Of a DNA stretch of 64,000 nt, positions 1-9,205 are shown in pieces. A program made the position numbers and the translations under genes. The first letter of the stretch is position 1; every line of letters begins with the position of its first letter. The notes under the pieces were generated by a model. It saw only the letters and a program-made list of their open reading frames with translations. It was not told where the DNA came from and made no database searches. The stretch spans positions 992,001-1,056,000 of the forward strand of contig NZ_JALPRR010000003.1 in the NCBI RefSeq assembly GCF_023630205.1, given 5' to 3'. This DNA comes from Pontibacter ruber. GTDB taxonomy: Bacteria > Bacteroidota > Bacteroidia > Cytophagales > Hymenobacteraceae.

Positions 1-47
1 ATTGGTATACCATGTTATTGGTCGAAAAACAGAAATAGCAGGACGTG

Positions 48-1112
48 CTATACTTCTTTTACAGCTAACCGGTTGGTCCATGCCTGGTATATCTCCTGAA
101 AAGTATCACTCAGGTTTTTGGTAAGATTCCAGTCCGAGTAATGGGATTTGATTTTGGTAAGATCGCTGTAGTAGCAGATGTGATCGCCGATGCGGTTTTG
201 GTCTACATAGCTGTACTTCATCGGTACCCCGGATATACTTTCGATCAGCTTAAATGCTTCCAGAACAGAGATCGCGTTCTCTTTTCCGCCCCCGATGTTG
301 TATACTTCCCCTGCCCGGGGAGCTTCTGCAAAGGCATAGCAAAAGTTGGCCACATCGTAAGCATGGATGTTATCGCGTACCTGTTTTCCTTTGTAGCCAT
401 AAACGGTGTATTCCTTCTCCTCCAGATTGCACTTGATCAGGTAACTTAAAAAGCCATGCAGTTCCACTCCCGCGTGGTTGGGGCCCGTAAGGCAACCGCC
501 CCGCAGGCAACAGGTAGGCATGTCGAAATAGCGGCCATATTCCTGAACCATCACATCGGCGGCAACTTTCGAAGCACCGAAGAGCGAGTGTTTGCTCTGG
601 TCGATCGGGAAGTCTTCTGCTATGCCTTTGGTATAAACCGGATCATCATACTCCCACCTCAGTTCTTCCTCTCGTAACAGGATGGAGTTGGGCCGGTCGC
701 CGTATACTTTGTTTGTGGACAGAAAGACAAAGGGCACCTGTTTGCTGTAGCGCCGCACACCCTCCAGCAGGTTAAGAGTACCGACCGCGTTGGTGTCAAA
801 ATCTTCGAAAGGGATAGAACTGGCTTTATCGTGGCTGGGTTGGGCTGCGGTGTGTACAACCGCATTCGGCTCTATTGCTTCGATGAGGTTTAGTACCTCG
901 TTCCTGTCCCGGATGTCGAGTTCGTGGTGGGTAAAAGAAGCGAGTTGCTCTTCCAGGCGTTTCTGGTTGCGGCGGTTGTCGCCGGAAGGACCAAAAAAGT
1001 AGGCGCGCATGTTGTTGTCTATGCCGTGCACGTCCCAGCCTTTGCTGCTAAAGAAGTTACATACTTCAGAACCTATCAACCCCGATGAACCCGTTACCAA
1101 TATTCTTTTCAT
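48..1112 (-). CDS. NAD-dependent epimerase/dehydratase (extended SDR, CDP-paratose-2-epimerase-like)
   Basis: A 354-residue extended short-chain dehydrogenase that should convert a nucleotide sugar in the cytoplasm. The N-terminal dinucleotide-binding glycines are G8, G11 and G14, followed by a conserved acidic residue after the second strand (D32). The S/T of the catalytic region is in STNKVYG (132-138). The usual catalytic YxxxK reads F178-G-A-S-K182, so the lysine is present but the tyrosine is phenylalanine. The text around [13 protein letters not shown] resembles CDP-tyvelose/paratose epimerases. The gene is divergent from the DUF922 gene, and no sugar-biosynthesis neighbour lies inside the window. 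The fold is secure; the substrate is unknown, and the Tyr-to-Phe change makes classical dehydrogenase chemistry uncertain. Confidence 0.85.
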   Translation of the reverse strand: MKRILVTGSSGLIGSEVCNFFSSKGWDVHGIDNNMRAYFFGPSGDNRRNQKRLEEQLASFTHHELDIRDRNEVLNLIEAIEPNAVVHTAAQPSHDKASSIPFEDFDTNAVGTLNLLEGVRRYSKQVPFVFLSTNKVYGDRPNSILLREEELRWEYDDPVYTKGIAEDFPIDQSKHSLFGASKVAADVMVQEYGRYFDMPTCCLRGGCLTGPNHAGVELHGFLSYLIKCNLEEKEYTVYGYKGKQVRDNIHAYDVANFCYAFAEAPRAGEVYNIGGGKENAISVLEAFKLIESISGVPMKYSYVDQNRIGDHICYYSDLTKIKSHYSDWNLTKNLSDTFQEIYQAWTNRLAVKEV

Positions 1113-1381
1113 GTATACCTCCTTTTATAGTTGCCATTACCAGAAAGTTTTAAGAGAGAAGCAGTGTGTAGACTGGTGTTTATGAATAAGTTGCGTTGGT
1201 TTTGTACCTGTATTAGCAGGTTATTGTTGCGGAAGGAAGTAAACAGTACTAAATGAAGGTTGAATAGTATCTGAATACAGGTTTAGCAACGAACCGAAAC
1301 AGGCGCAATGATGTTGAATACAAACCCCTCCAACTGAACAGACGGAGTACCAAACCTACACTTTATAAGGTAGCTCTAGCT

Positions 1382-2554
1382 ATGAGAATTAAATTTCTAA
1401 AAGAAAGCAGCACACGTTCCGGCTACCGGAAAGCTGTTTCTTTTTTACTCCATAAGTATACCTTCGGGGCTGTCGCAGTCCTGCTCACAGTCGGCCTCTG
1501 GGCAGCAGGTCCGCCCTTGGCAGGTACTGAGCCCATCGTGCTCCGATCCGAGCCCATGTCTTTCACCCCAAAGGAGTTTTACATAGTTGATGTACTCGAT
1601 GAGCGTGCAGATAAAAAGGCTGTAGCTTACCTGTTGCCTGCTATTGCCAGCACGGCACAGGCTGCTAAAGCGCTGCCAGTAGATCTGCAGGGAGGAGGGC
1701 ATACTGCTATCCGGCAGTTTATCAGGCAGAGCCTGCGCCGCGATACCAAACTGCGCCCCGTAGTGGTGCGCCTGAAAGAATACAAGGCAACCGAAAAACC
1801 CGGCGCGAACGGACGCGTGGATGGCCAGGTAATGGTGAACATGGCATTTGAGCTGCAGCGAAAAGGCGAGAATGTTCCGCTGGTGGAGTACAGTGGCGGA
1901 GCCCGCTACACCCGTTCGGCTGCGCAACAAATGGCGATAGAACCGCTGTTACGGCAATCATTGGTAGAGGCCGTGCGCTACCTGAACACCTGGATGGACA
2001 AAGAGGCGGACCGGAACGAAAAGCTGGCAAAAGGGATAAAAGTCCATTTTAAAGAGCACACACGCAATGCAGATGATGATACGGTTTTTTATTCTGTAGA
2101 CCGGCCGCTTGCCTGGAGCGATTTTCAGGGGAGTTCTGCAAAGCCCAGCAAGTATGCGGCGACTGTTTTCACCAGTTTTGGCTACGAAGGTAACAGCGAA
2201 GTGAAGAACGGGATCATCCATGTTGACTTAGCGCTAAAAGTATATGTGCTGCGTGGCTCTTCCTGGGTAAAAGCGGGAGCCAGTGATGCGTACAGCCTCA
2301 ACCACGAGCAGCGCCACTTCGACATTACCAAACTGGTAGCCGAGCGTTTCAAGCAAAAGATCCACCCGGACAGTCTGACTCTGGAAGACTACAACAGCAT
2401 CATACAGTACCATTTTATTGAATCGTTTCGAGAAATGAACCGCCTGCAGGACCAATACGACGGGGAAACACAGCACGGGCTCAATCGTATTGCGCAGGAG
2501 AGCTGGAACAACCGCATTGACGCGGAGCTACGTGCCTTTGAAGTGAAGAAATAA
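1382..2554 (+). CDS. DUF922 family putative secreted Zn-dependent protease
   Basis: A 390-residue protein with one hydrophobic N-terminal segment (about residues 28-45), so probably exported or membrane anchored. The C-terminal half has the DUF922 hallmarks: a start of the RPLAWSDFQG type (about 237-246) and the motif H308-E-Q-R-H312-FDI, an HExxH-like zinc site. DUF922 is annotated as a putative secreted zinc protease from this motif; activity has not been shown to my knowledge. The N-terminal half (about 50-230) matches nothing I recognise. The ATG at 1382 is the first in frame after the long divergent spacer. Its function here is unknown. Confidence 0.75.
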   Translation: MRIKFLKESSTRSGYRKAVSFLLHKYTFGAVAVLLTVGLWAAGPPLAGTEPIVLRSEPMSFTPKEFYIVDVLDERADKKAVAYLLPAIASTAQAAKALPVDLQGGGHTAIRQFIRQSLRRDTKLRPVVVRLKEYKATEKPGANGRVDGQVMVNMAFELQRKGENVPLVEYSGGARYTRSAAQQMAIEPLLRQSLVEAVRYLNTWMDKEADRNEKLAKGIKVHFKEHTRNADDDTVFYSVDRPLAWSDFQGSSAKPSKYAATVFTSFGYEGNSEVKNGIIHVDLALKVYVLRGSSWVKAGASDAYSLNHEQRHFDITKLVAERFKQKIHPDSLTLEDYNSIIQYHFIESFREMNRLQDQYDGETQHGLNRIAQESWNNRIDAELRAFEVKK

Positions 2555-2649
2555 GGCTGCCCTGGTAGGTTATACTTGTTGCCGTTATCGCCGTACAAGT
2601 CAAAACATACCCTATTTGTAAGGACATCCACTAAACCAGCACAACGAGT

Positions 2650-2955
2650 ATGGAAAGTTTAAAACTCTCACACCTAAACCCTTCTTTCAGAGTGGAGGGA
2701 AGCGAAAAGAGAAGAAGTCTGGAAATCGATCATGTGCTGGTTACAAACCCGCCTCAGCCATCCGGTAAACTGAAACTGATGGTACTGGATGAAAAAGATG
2801 TAACCATTTACAGCCAGCCGCTCGAGCAAAACAGCAACCAGGCAGATGCCGTTGTGCGGATCGATAAAAAGTTTGTTTTTTACGATCACCTGACGGTACG
2901 CGTAACATCCGAGCCTGCAGAAAGCGCCTTTGAGATAACAGTTACCTTTAACTAG
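2650..2955 (+). CDS. Hypothetical 101-residue protein
   Basis: A small soluble protein with no signal peptide, membrane segment or cysteine. It has alternating hydrophobic residues typical of a small beta-rich fold. It follows the DUF922 gene by 95 bases on the same strand and ends 5 bases before the convergent glycosyltransferase stop. I do not recognise a family. The ATG start and its fit between two genes make a real gene likely. Confidence 0.6.
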   Translation: MESLKLSHLNPSFRVEGSEKRRSLEIDHVLVTNPPQPSGKLKLMVLDEKDVTIYSQPLEQNSNQADAVVRIDKKFVFYDHLTVRVTSEPAESAFEITVTFN

Positions 2956-2960
2956 CTGCT

Positions 2961-4262
2961 TTAGTATCTGATACGCTGCTGGCTATTTGCCTGAGTGCGA
3001 TGCAGTAGTTTTTCGACCTCATCAGCAGCATCTTTCAATCCGTTTTCTCGTTGTATTGCGTTCCCTACCTGGGCAGCTTTATCCTTATAGTTAGAAACAG
3101 TAAGCAGCTTTTCGATGGCTTTCCGGAGTCTGTACCTGTTCACCCGTTTCATGGGGATTCCTGTTGCAATGCCTAGTCTTTTTGTCCGTTCCAGGTTATC
3201 GTGCTGGTCGTTGCATTCGGGCAGAATAAGCATTGGCGTGCCGCTGCGCATGGCTTGACCGGTTGTTCCGATACCACCCTGGTGCACCACACACGATGCA
3301 TAAGGAAACAGCCCGGAATAAGGGGCGTAATCGTCGAAAAAGATCTTATCATTACTCAACCTTTTATACTTTCTGAAGTTGGATGCTCCAGTAAGTATAA
3401 CGGAGCGGGAGTTTAGCTTTTGGGCCACTTCGTAGAACAGGTCGAAGAGGCTACTGTGCTTCATCACGCTGTTTGAGCCCAAGGTAAATACCACGGGTGG
3501 CTCGCCACTTTCCAGAAAATGCTTAAGACCCGGAGACAGCTCCTGATGCGTCAGGTTATGATCGAAGAAAACGAAACCCGTTAGCCTGGAATTAGGCGGA
3601 AAATCCTGTTGAACACTTCCCAGCAGCGGAGAGTACAGCCCGATATTAAGGTACTCGGAGGTTGCGCCATCCGTCAGCGGGTTTGACTGGTCATCTATAC
3701 TTTCCTGCCTTCTCAGTTCCTGCACCTGCTTTGTCCATTCATTCGACACCCGGAAGATCTCCCGGAAAAGGAAGCGGTTAAAGTCAGGCCCCACGCGGTA
3801 AGCATACTTTATAAATTCCATCGTAGGTATCACCGGCGGGTCGTAGATGGACCAGAATGTCATCGGCGAAAGCATAACGGCTGCCCAGGGCTTGTTTAAT
3901 TTCTTGGCACAAAGCGGAGCAAAGTAGGAGAGAATGCCGCTGATGATCAGGTCTGCGTCCTGTGCCACTTCCAAGAACGTCCGGTAGCTTTTTTCTACAT
4001 CCGGAAAAATGATCTCCCGGTGGAAGCGTTCAGGTCCCCGCTTCGGATCAAGTACCGTATGAATGATCTCTTTGTTGTTGGGGTCGAGGTTCGGAAGCAC
4101 CTCATGAAATCGAATGCTGTGCTTTTCGATGTGCGGCCGAAAATACCTGGACGTAGACAGGCTAACCTCGTGTCCGCGGTCCCTGAGTTCGAGCGCGAGC
4201 CCAAGCATCGGGTTTACATCGCCCAGACTTCCTAATGTTGTTAAGGCTATTTTCATCCCCAT
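2961..4262 (-). CDS. GT1-family glycosyltransferase (UGT/MGT-like)
   Basis: A 433-residue GT-B glycosyltransferase. The N-terminal domain begins with a glycine-rich loop after the first strand (TTLGSLGDVNP, 8-18), typical of macrolide/sterol/flavonoid-type UGTs. The C-terminal domain carries the nucleotide-sugar signature: H327-Q-G-G-I-G-T then P348-E-C-N-D-Q-H-D, where Asp/Gln usually hold the sugar. No membrane segment is seen. Such enzymes glycosylate small lipophilic acceptors such as carotenoids, sterols or antibiotics; the acceptor is not predictable here. Two starts are possible, M1 (4262) or M3 (4256). The gene converges on the 101-residue protein gene and stands alone. Confidence 0.85.
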   Translation of the reverse strand: MGMKIALTTLGSLGDVNPMLGLALELRDRGHEVSLSTSRYFRPHIEKHSIRFHEVLPNLDPNNKEIIHTVLDPKRGPERFHREIIFPDVEKSYRTFLEVAQDADLIISGILSYFAPLCAKKLNKPWAAVMLSPMTFWSIYDPPVIPTMEFIKYAYRVGPDFNRFLFREIFRVSNEWTKQVQELRRQESIDDQSNPLTDGATSEYLNIGLYSPLLGSVQQDFPPNSRLTGFVFFDHNLTHQELSPGLKHFLESGEPPVVFTLGSNSVMKHSSLFDLFYEVAQKLNSRSVILTGASNFRKYKRLSNDKIFFDDYAPYSGLFPYASCVVHQGGIGTTGQAMRSGTPMLILPECNDQHDNLERTKRLGIATGIPMKRVNRYRLRKAIEKLLTVSNYKDKAAQVGNAIQRENGLKDAADEVEKLLHRTQANSQQRIRY

Positions 4263-4445
4263 CTCAGCTTCATCTTTTCAGGCATTCAAGGCTTCTTCAA
4301 AAGGTTATAAATGCTGTTTAGTTTGGTAGTGGTGCTATGTGCAATTGTACTAAGAACGGCAACTGCAAAGCGGCTGTTTCTAAAGGGGGGGTAGGTTCTT
4401 TGAAACAGGAAAGTATACTTGCTCCATGGGATAGCTCCAGACAAA

Positions 4446-4473
4446 CGAAAGGCCCCGGAAACGGAGCCTTTCG
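4446..4473 (-). terminator. Intrinsic terminator after the TsdA-like gene
   Basis: A 12-bp stem (CGAAAGGC..CCG arms, one G-U pair) with a 4-base loop lies 30 bases past the stop of the TsdA-like gene. On the minus strand a short T-rich stretch follows. Confidence 0.7.
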
Positions 4474-4502
4474 CAGCTTTACATTAACTCATCTTTCAGA
4501 TA

Positions 4503-5579
4503 TTATTTTACCTCTTTTTCTTTGGCTGCTATGATCGGTTTGAAGGGGCCATACTTGTGCTGCTCTTCGGTAAACTGATCTGTGAACGGACCGAAGGGAT
4601 GATCAAAGGGCTTTTTAGAAATATCCGGCCAGTCGTTTCGGATATCCTTTTTTGGTCTCGGCATGGAGTTAACAAAAGCTGCTAGGTCCCAAGCCTCTTC
4701 ATCGGTTAGTTGCGGACGGTCGTAGGATGCACCAAGCGGCATGTTGGCTTTTACATACTTAGCAAAATTAGAGATGCGGTACAAGCCAGCTCCATCGTTG
4801 TAGCTGTTTTTTCCCCACAACGGCGGGAACTGATAGGCTGCGCTTCCTGCTGGTTTTATACCTTCGCCGTTTTTGCCATGGCAGGTCTGGCATTTCTGCG
4901 CATAGATGGCTTTACCGTTCTCCGGGCTGGCTGCCCTGTCCAGCATGGCGATGTCCATAAGCCCTGTGCCTTTTACTTTTTCATCTTTCTGCACGTCCTT
5001 GCCTACCCATTTTATGTAAGCTACCATGGCCTGCATTTCTTTGGAGTCTGCTTTAAGGGGCTTTCCGTTCAGGCTGCGCTCAAAACAATCGTTCACGCGC
5101 TTTTCAACATCCTCTTTCGTACCGGACCGTGCCCGGAATTTTGGGTAAGTGGATGCCACAAGTGCGTAGTTGTTGCCATAAGGCTTTGTGCCGGCATCGA
5201 GGTGGCAGTTCTGGCAGTTCATGCCGTTGGATATATGCAGCACACTTCCCTGTGGCCCCAGGTAGTCGGCGGTATGTGCCACCAGTTCACGGCCGTAGCG
5301 TATCTGATCGCCTTCGGGAGTTGCCGGAATGGTAGCCAGGTCAGGAGAGCGCCACATCTCATCAGCAGCAGGAGTTTTTTCTACAGTTGAAGCCGGTGCC
5401 GGAGCTGCCGTTTCTGCAGGTTCGCTGAGGGTAAGTTGTGGAAGTGAGAGATCGGATGGGAGCACGAGCAGAAGTACGACCACTCCCAGCAGCAGAATAA
5501 CGGCTGCCGTACTCAGGCCTATCACGTTGGTGACTTTCACCAAGAAGCCTATAAATTCATGATCCTGGTTTAGTTTCAT
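4503..5579 (-). CDS. Membrane-anchored dihaem cytochrome c, thiosulfate dehydrogenase (TsdA)-like
   Basis: A 358-residue protein with an uncleaved-looking N-terminal helix (about 19-41), a Pro/Ala-rich linker (50-75) and two class I cytochrome c domains. Haem 1 is C122-Q-N-C125-H126 and haem 2 is C230-Q-T-C233-H234. C165, in a VNDCFERSLNG context, sits where TsdA enzymes have the unusual cysteine ligand of the active-site haem. M280 (NMPLG) is the likely second-haem ligand. TsdA oxidises thiosulfate to tetrathionate, or the reverse, outside the inner membrane. The gene is part of a run of minus-strand genes with DsrE, DoxX and SoxB-like products, which supports a sulfur role. Direction of catalysis and electron partner are unknown. 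Confidence 0.8.
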   Translation of the reverse strand: MKLNQDHEFIGFLVKVTNVIGLSTAAVILLLGVVVLLLVLPSDLSLPQLTLSEPAETAAPAPASTVEKTPAADEMWRSPDLATIPATPEGDQIRYGRELVAHTADYLGPQGSVLHISNGMNCQNCHLDAGTKPYGNNYALVASTYPKFRARSGTKEDVEKRVNDCFERSLNGKPLKADSKEMQAMVAYIKWVGKDVQKDEKVKGTGLMDIAMLDRAASPENGKAIYAQKCQTCHGKNGEGIKPAGSAAYQFPPLWGKNSYNDGAGLYRISNFAKYVKANMPLGASYDRPQLTDEEAWDLAAFVNSMPRPKKDIRNDWPDISKKPFDHPFGPFTDQFTEEQHKYGPFKPIIAAKEKEVK

Positions 5580-5748
5580 ACTGGTGTTTATAAGGGTAGA
5601 GAGATATACAAGCTAACTTATAATCTTATCTTAGTATGTGATATTTGTCACAATGCCAGCAGAAAGGTGCTATTATTTAAACGAAGAGCAGTGATAAAGA
5701 TCCTGCCTGTAGCGCTATTATCTCCAAAAAGCGACAGCAGAAGGTAGT

Positions 5749-5790
5749 AAAAGCAAGTGCAGGAAGCTCAAGCTCCATGCACTTGCTTTT
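5749..5790 (-). terminator. Intrinsic terminator after the SoxB/5'-nucleotidase-like gene
   Basis: A 13-bp perfect stem (arms AAAAGCAAGTGCA and its complement) with a 16-base loop starts 6 bases after the stop of the nucleotidase-like gene. The arm ends in TTTT on the minus strand. Confidence 0.8.
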
Positions 5791-5795
5791 TGTGA

Positions 5796-7460
5796 TTATC
5801 TGAAAACATAGTCAACATTAGGCAGCTGCGACAACACGGGCGCAGGCAGGTCCAGGGCTCTGGCTCTTCCGTCTGTTTTAGGTGCTACCGTGCCGTGCAC
5901 TTTCAGGTACTCTTCAATCACGTCATGGATGGTATAGTCGAGCACTTTCGGGTCTGTGGCTCCCGGCATGCGGCACAGCATGTCGTCTGGCTCGCCTCTG
6001 CGCAGGCAGGCACCCATGGTGTATACTTTGTTCGGGTCCAGGGGTTTGCCGCCTACTGTGATGGATTGCACGCGCTGGCCTTTTGGGGCATTGGCATTGA
6101 AGGTCATTTCCATACCGGAGAAGCGGATCACCCAACCACCGAAGCGCTCCAGTGGCTTTTCGGCAAACACGTTGTGCAGTTCCTTTTCCATCCAGTCCTG
6201 GATCTGCTTGCCGGTGGCCTTGCCTGTTTTAACGTTCTCGTTTACAGGCAGCATGTTCCACAGATCGCTGTAAGTGATGGCAGCTTTACCTGAAGCATCC
6301 GGCACAATCGGGGAACCAAAACGGAAGCCGTTTGAGATGGCAATATCGACGCCTGTTTTCCAGCGCACGGCATCGGTGATCATGTTATCCATCGGGTTTT
6401 CTACTACCAGGTAGCGGTAGAGTGGGGTAGAAGTATAGCCCAGTACTCGCGCCATCTTTTCTGTATACGGTGCCATCTGCTCGTCTACTATTTTCTGAAC
6501 CACAGGGTCAGCAGGGTATTTAGCCGGGTCTACATCAATTAGTTCGTAGCGCTGGTCAACGATTTTACCATCTTTCACGTCCAGGTCCAGTCGGCCCACA
6601 AAGGAAGCAAAGGCTCCCGGCTCCACCACTTGTGCATACTTGCCCTGCAGCGGCTTGCGGATGCGCTCGTGCGTGTCGTTGCCAAGTATAAAATCAACTC
6701 CTTTGATCTCTTCCTGGTCGGCCAGGTACAGTTGCTTCGAAATGCCCAGGTGCGTTACCAGAAACAGGATGTCTACTTTTTGTTCTTCTTTTAGCTCTTT
6801 AATGAGTGGCTGGATATTATCCTCCAGTTGCTTAAAGATCAACCCCTTGCTGAAAGCCGGGTTTTGGCGAACAGGCACTTCCGGGTCGTTGTAGGAAATA
6901 AAGCCCAGTTTCACGCCCTTCACTTCTTTTACCATGTAGGGTTTGTAAAGCATCTCCGAGGTAGCCTCATCGTAAATATTGGCGCAAACTACCGGTTTTC
7001 CATACGAGGCCAGCACGTTGCGCATTTTCTGGCTTCCGAAGATCACTTCCCAGTTACCGGGTATCAGGAAATCGTAGTCCATGGCTTTGATGACCGGGCC
7101 GAAAACTGCTCCTTCGGAGAGTGCTGCCACCGCACTGCCCTGGATCAGGTCGCCGCCGTCTACGATGACGGTGCCCCCCGGATTTTCTGCTTTTACCTGT
7201 TTGAAGATGGTCTGGATGTTGGCTATGCCGCCGCGCTCTTTGAAGACGAACTCGCCGTTTTCGATGAACATTTCTTTGTGGGGTAACAGCTGCCCGTGGA
7301 TGTCGGCCGTTTGCAGAATGGTAATGGTTTCGACTTTATCTTCGGCTGTAGCCTGGTTTTCGGCTTGTTCCTGCACGTTGGAGGATTGGCAGGAAGTGAC
7401 GAACGCAAGCCCGAGTATTGAGATGGCTGATAAGAAAGTATGTTTGCTTTTGAGTTTCAT
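5796..7460 (-). CDS. 5'-nucleotidase / SoxB-like metallophosphoesterase lipoprotein
   Basis: The chosen start (ATG at 7458-7460) gives a 554-residue lipoprotein with signal MKLKSKHTFL... and lipobox TSC. An upstream in-frame ATG at 7556 would add 32 residues that spoil the signal. The metallophosphoesterase core has the D-x-H motif (TADIHGQLLP), GGDLIQGS, an NWE motif (PGNWEVIFG), a VTHLG motif and GNDTHER. The C-terminal 5'-nucleotidase domain follows. Classical 5'-nucleotidases have GNHE; the tryptophan here recalls the GHWE/AHWE of the thiosulfohydrolase SoxB, but the usual GHTH is GNDTH. Family assignment is firm. Whether it works on nucleotides or on protein-bound sulfur is open. The next gene downstream is TsdA-like. 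Confidence 0.85.
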   Translation of the reverse strand: MKLKSKHTFLSAISILGLAFVTSCQSSNVQEQAENQATAEDKVETITILQTADIHGQLLPHKEMFIENGEFVFKERGGIANIQTIFKQVKAENPGGTVIVDGGDLIQGSAVAALSEGAVFGPVIKAMDYDFLIPGNWEVIFGSQKMRNVLASYGKPVVCANIYDEATSEMLYKPYMVKEVKGVKLGFISYNDPEVPVRQNPAFSKGLIFKQLEDNIQPLIKELKEEQKVDILFLVTHLGISKQLYLADQEEIKGVDFILGNDTHERIRKPLQGKYAQVVEPGAFASFVGRLDLDVKDGKIVDQRYELIDVDPAKYPADPVVQKIVDEQMAPYTEKMARVLGYTSTPLYRYLVVENPMDNMITDAVRWKTGVDIAISNGFRFGSPIVPDASGKAAITYSDLWNMLPVNENVKTGKATGKQIQDWMEKELHNVFAEKPLERFGGWVIRFSGMEMTFNANAPKGQRVQSITVGGKPLDPNKVYTMGACLRRGEPDDMLCRMPGATDPKVLDYTIHDVIEEYLKVHGTVAPKTDGRARALDLPAPVLSQLPNVDYVFR

Positions 7461-7665
7461 GGTGCAAATATTATGATAAGTAAAGGGTGCTGAATTGCTG
7501 GTATTTCTACTGTGCAGCTGTCTGCAAGTATGCTTTAAACCTACAGGCACAGTCAAGAATGATTAACCGGATTTAATTTCCGCAACATACCACATGCATC
7601 AATTCCATATTTTGACAGAAACTGTACAGAGGAGTGGCAGATTAAATCAAAACGTAAAGTATAAA

Positions 7666-8052
7666 TCAGCTGATTTTTGGCGGTTCAGGTTCAGTAAAGG
7701 AAGTAAGGGAAGTATACGCTAATTGAATATAGAGCGGTTCCTGATACCGGAACAGGGGAGTTGTAATAGCCACTGCATAGGACGCTGCAGTACAGTATAG
7801 TTTTACAGAGCAGAGCTTGATTTCGGTTTCAGCTGCCGGTGCTTTTGCATCCTCAGCCACCGAAAGCAAGAGGCTTTCTACATTATATTTACCGGCAGCC
7901 GTAGCAACAGCTTCCGTTCGTGCCTCTTCCCGAAGGCAAACTTTTTTAAAAGCAACACCGGCACTTTCTCCTGGCAAAAAGCTGATAATTGCCAGCGACG
8001 AAAGATGTATAAACAACATCAGTAGGGCCAATATGTTACGTGTTTGCTTCAA
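7666..8052 (-). CDS. Hypothetical small exported or membrane protein
   Basis: A 128-residue protein with a hydrophobic N-terminal helix (about 7-27) likely to be a signal peptide or anchor, three cysteines in the mature part (in VCLRE, KLCSV and LYCTA) and a proline-rich C-terminus (EPEPPK). It has the same general plan as the 121-residue protein at 11509-11874: short, exported, cysteine-bearing, with a PP-K/R tail. I do not recognise either. It lies between the SoxB-like and sterol-desaturase-like genes on the same strand, with no strong terminator seen on either side. Confidence 0.5.
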   Translation of the reverse strand: MKQTRNILALLMLFIHLSSLAIISFLPGESAGVAFKKVCLREEARTEAVATAAGKYNVESLLLSVAEDAKAPAAETEIKLCSVKLYCTAASYAVAITTPLFRYQEPLYIQLAYTSLTSFTEPEPPKIS

Positions 8053-8241
8053 AAAGAGTACCGCTTTAGAAAGTGCATGTAAGTATTATTGTCATATTCA
8101 AATATGAACAGATTACCCCAGTATTTCAGTGATATTAGTCACATAGAGCAAAATGTGCGGCACAAACTTGCAGTTGCTTACACTACCAGAATGTAAAAAG
8201 ATTTCCTCAACTATAATTGTGAAGGTTTTTTTCGGAGCGTA

Positions 8242-9183
8242 CTATTTTACAACACTACCTGCAGTGGCATTTGCCAGTTCCTGCTGCTCCTCCAATAGAG
8301 CCTTCTTTCTGGTAGTTCGGCCTTCTCGAAACGGGTGCCACTGCTGCTCAATAAAGGATTGCGGATAGTGTTCCACTTCGTCAAAACCAAGCTCGATATC
8401 TCGCCCGTTTTCCGGCTTGTAGGCAGTGCCAAAGAGGTAATCCCACACGCTCAGGCTGATGCCATAGTTGGCGCCATACTTTCGGGGCATGTGTTTGGCG
8501 TGGTGCCAGATGTGCATTTGCGGATTGTTAAGCAGGTAGCGCAGTGGCCCCAGCGGCAGGTGGAAGTTGGAGTGGTTGAAGTGCCCGATCGCTGTCGCAA
8601 AAATATGAACCAGGAAGAAATCCTGAATGCCAAATCCGATCATGGCCAGTGGAATATACTCCAGGGTACGGTACACGATCGTTTCGCCCCAATGGAAGCG
8701 CAGGTGTGCGGCAAAGCCCATCTGCTGAACCGAGTGGTGTACTTTATGAAACTTCCACAGGAAATCAGAGCGGTGCAGCAGGCGGTGTATGTTCCACTGG
8801 ATGAAGTCGCGCACCATAAACAGGGTGAGCAGCTGCGCCCAAACCGGCCACGATTGTATTTCAAAAGCTACCAGGTTGTTTAGGCCAAACAGTGCAAGAA
8901 AATCGCTGAAAGCTTCTACGCCAATGTTGGATATGGCATTAAATCCGACAAGCGAGAACAGGAAGAAATTGAACAACATGTAAAAGCCATCGAGCCAGAA
9001 GTCCTGCCGGATTTTGGCCTGGTGCTGCCGCCACGGAAGCAGAATTTCCAGAAGCCAGAAGAAAAGGGAGAGCCCCAGCAGCCAGTAAAAGTAATTGCCC
9101 CAGCTAGGGTTCAACACTTCACGCCACAGGTAACTCCCGTAATCAGTGAACGAGGAAATGAATATGTCCCGGTATTTTTCCAT
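8242..9183 (-). CDS. Sterol desaturase / fatty acid hydroxylase family protein
   Basis: A 313-residue integral membrane di-iron oxygenase. Hydrophobic segments lie near 30-50, 65-88, 112-127 and 175-200. The eight-histidine cluster is complete: H133-x3-H137, H146-x2-H149-H150, H201-x2-H204 and H224-x2-H227-H228. Family members hydroxylate or desaturate lipids such as sterols, carotenoids, fatty acids and sphingoid bases. In this Bacteroidota setting a lipid or carotenoid substrate is as likely as any. It starts 23 bases after the DsrE stop in transcription order, so it may share that transcript. Nothing in the protein itself points to sulfur. Confidence 0.85.
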   Translation of the reverse strand: MEKYRDIFISSFTDYGSYLWREVLNPSWGNYFYWLLGLSLFFWLLEILLPWRQHQAKIRQDFWLDGFYMLFNFFLFSLVGFNAISNIGVEAFSDFLALFGLNNLVAFEIQSWPVWAQLLTLFMVRDFIQWNIHRLLHRSDFLWKFHKVHHSVQQMGFAAHLRFHWGETIVYRTLEYIPLAMIGFGIQDFFLVHIFATAIGHFNHSNFHLPLGPLRYLLNNPQMHIWHHAKHMPRKYGANYGISLSVWDYLFGTAYKPENGRDIELGFDEVEHYPQSFIEQQWHPFREGRTTRKKALLEEQQELANATAGSVVK

Positions 9184-9205
9184 CTAAGCCTTAAAAAGGA
9201 AGCGA

